NCBI GenBank assembly: GCA_963750735.1
Contig: CAVVRY010000003.1
Coordinates: forward strand, 186,001 to 250,000
Origin: JANTGF01 sp963750735
GTDB lineage: Bacteria; Bacteroidota; Bacteroidia; Bacteroidales; VadinHA17
Length of the DNA: 64,000 bases
Direction of reading: 5' to 3'
Positions 63,096 through 64,000 of this stretch are shown in pieces. The notes beneath the pieces were generated by a model. The model was not told where the DNA came from and searched no databases. It saw nothing but the letters and a program-made list of their open reading frames with translations. The position numbers were made by a program, and so were the translations under genes. Each line of letters starts with the position of its first letter. The stretch's first letter is position 1.

Positions 63096-64000
63096 ATGAA
63101 ATTCAGGTCAGGAGTATTGTATGGCGATGAGATAAAAGCTCTTTTCAACTATGCAAATGAAAAAAACTTTGCAATTCCAGCTGTAAATGTTGTTGGAACC
63201 AACTCAGTAAATGCGGTGCTGGAAACGGCCAGGAGGGTGAACTCTCCGGTTATTATTCAATTCTCAAATGGAGGAGCAGTATTTTTTGGAGGAAAAGGTA
63301 TTTCAAATGAAAATGAACAGGCTGCTATAGCGGGCGGTATTTCCGGAGCTCTTCATGTACACACCATGGCAGAGTATTATGGTGTTCCTGTTATTTTACA
63401 TACCGATCATGCAGCTAAAAAATTACTTCCCTGGATTGATGGCCTGCTTGAAGCAGGAGAGACTTACTTCGAACAGACAGGAGTTCCATTATATAGCTCA
63501 CATATGTTGGATCTTTCAGAGGAAAGCCTTGAGGATAACCTTGCCATTAGTAAAAAATATCTTGAGAGAATGAGCAAAATAGGCATGACCCTGGAAATAG
63601 AACTTGGAATTACAGGTGGTGAGGAAGATGGTGTTGACAATACTGATGTTGATAGCTCTCGATTGTACACTCAACCAGAAGAAGTTGCCTATGCTTATGA
63701 GGAGCTTTCGAAAGTAAGCGATGCGTTTACTATTGCTGCATCTTTTGGTAACGTTCACGGTGTATATAAACCAGGAAATGTTGAACTAAAACCCGAAATT
63801 CTTAAGAATTCACAGGAGTTTATTGAAAAGAAATACAAAACTGAAAAGAATCCTGTGAACTTTGTATTTCATGGTGGATCAGGTTCAGAGAAACACCAGA
63901 TTAAAGAAGCTATTGATTATGGCGTTATAAAAATGAACCTGGATACCGATATGCAATGGGCATTTTGGAATGGTGTTAGACTTTATTATAAAGATAAAGA
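63096..64000 (+). CDS. fbaA: Class II fructose-bisphosphate aldolase, cut by window edge
   Basis: About 301 codons from ATG 63096 with no stop before the edge; the class IIA enzyme is about 355 aa. It shows NFAIPAVNVVGTNSVNAVLETA, the zinc-site VILHTDHAAKKLLPWIDGLL, ELGITGGEEDGVDN, FGNVHGVYKPGNVEL and VFHGGSGSEKHQIKEAIDYGVIKMNLDTD. It cleaves fructose 1,6-bisphosphate in glycolysis and gluconeogenesis. The E. coli FbaA-type (class IIA) sequence is clear from these stretches. Confidence 0.93.
   Translation, partial: MKFRSGVLYGDEIKALFNYANEKNFAIPAVNVVGTNSVNAVLETARRVNSPVIIQFSNGGAVFFGGKGISNENEQAAIAGGISGALHVHTMAEYYGVPVILHTDHAAKKLLPWIDGLLEAGETYFEQTGVPLYSSHMLDLSEESLEDNLAISKKYLERMSKIGMTLEIELGITGGEEDGVDNTDVDSSRLYTQPEEVAYAYEELSKVSDAFTIAASFGNVHGVYKPGNVELKPEILKNSQEFIEKKYKTEKNPVNFVFHGGSGSEKHQIKEAIDYGVIKMNLDTDMQWAFWNGVRLYYKDK

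Overview
The window reads as a chromosomal segment of a Bacteroidota bacterium. Evidence: A/T-rich DNA, several secreted proteins with type IX secretion (Por) sorting tails, a TonB-dependent receptor with a CarboxypepD-like N-terminal domain, few recognisable Shine-Dalgarno sites, and repeated TAnnTTTG -7 promoter elements. Genus cannot be told from sequence alone.

Layout. (1) 1-8.0 kb: leucine/isovalerate catabolism. On the minus strand lie methylcrotonyl-CoA carboxylase beta (LiuB), methylglutaconyl-CoA hydratase (LiuC), carboxylase alpha (LiuD, split by a +1 frame break just before its BT/biotin part), an acyl-CoA dehydrogenase and a truncated acetoacetyl-CoA synthetase; a divergent HMG-CoA-lyase-like gene completes the route but lacks the usual catalytic Cys. 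(2) 8.1-15.9 kb: a thymidylate-synthase-like gene, then the most unusual block: two tandem ~620-aa proteins, each a KASIII-type ketosynthase fused to an SDR ketoreductase, facing a three-gene operon of crotonase, LpxL-like acyltransferase and FabK/nitronate-monooxygenase-like flavoprotein. Together these contain the four activity types of a fatty-acyl elongation cycle plus an acyltransferase. (3) 16-29.6 kb: TonB receptor, a T9SS cargo protein, a broken geranylgeranyl-reductase-like gene, a tautomerase, two paralogous TolB-like/TPR membrane proteins, an MBL hydrolase, an FMN protein, a head-GIN (DUF2807) protein and a DUF4838 lipoprotein. (4) 29.6-33.7 kb: an arsenic island (ArsR, thioredoxin-like, ArsF-like, ArsG-like, permease; divergent ACR3), with two matching TTCG-N8-CGAA operator candidates. 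(5) 33.9-36.9 kb: a T9SS repeat protein with a 693-bp tandem duplication. (6) 37.4-38.0 kb: three exact-period 132-bp repeats abutting a tRNA-Arg(CCT), each carrying the tRNA 3' tail and a terminator, plus a tRNA 5'-half copy interrupted by a palindrome. (7) 38-45.4 kb: OMP, CvpA, and an RND efflux operon (MFP, pump, outer-membrane factor) carrying many frame breaks. (8) 46-56 kb: tyrS, polysaccharide chain-length/ligase pair, and a minus-strand run of TolC, MFP, TsaB, DUF3108, EF-P and SpoIIE phosphatase. (9) 56.5-64 kb: YgjP-like protease, a secreted repeat protein, sugar MFS transporter with GH65 phosphorylase, and truncated class II fructose-bisphosphate aldolase.

A strong global feature is that single-base frame breaks are dense between about 19 and 45 kb and nearly absent elsewhere. 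Most can be restored by adding or removing one base, often in a short homopolymer, so local sequence error must be weighed against real gene decay for every broken gene reported here.
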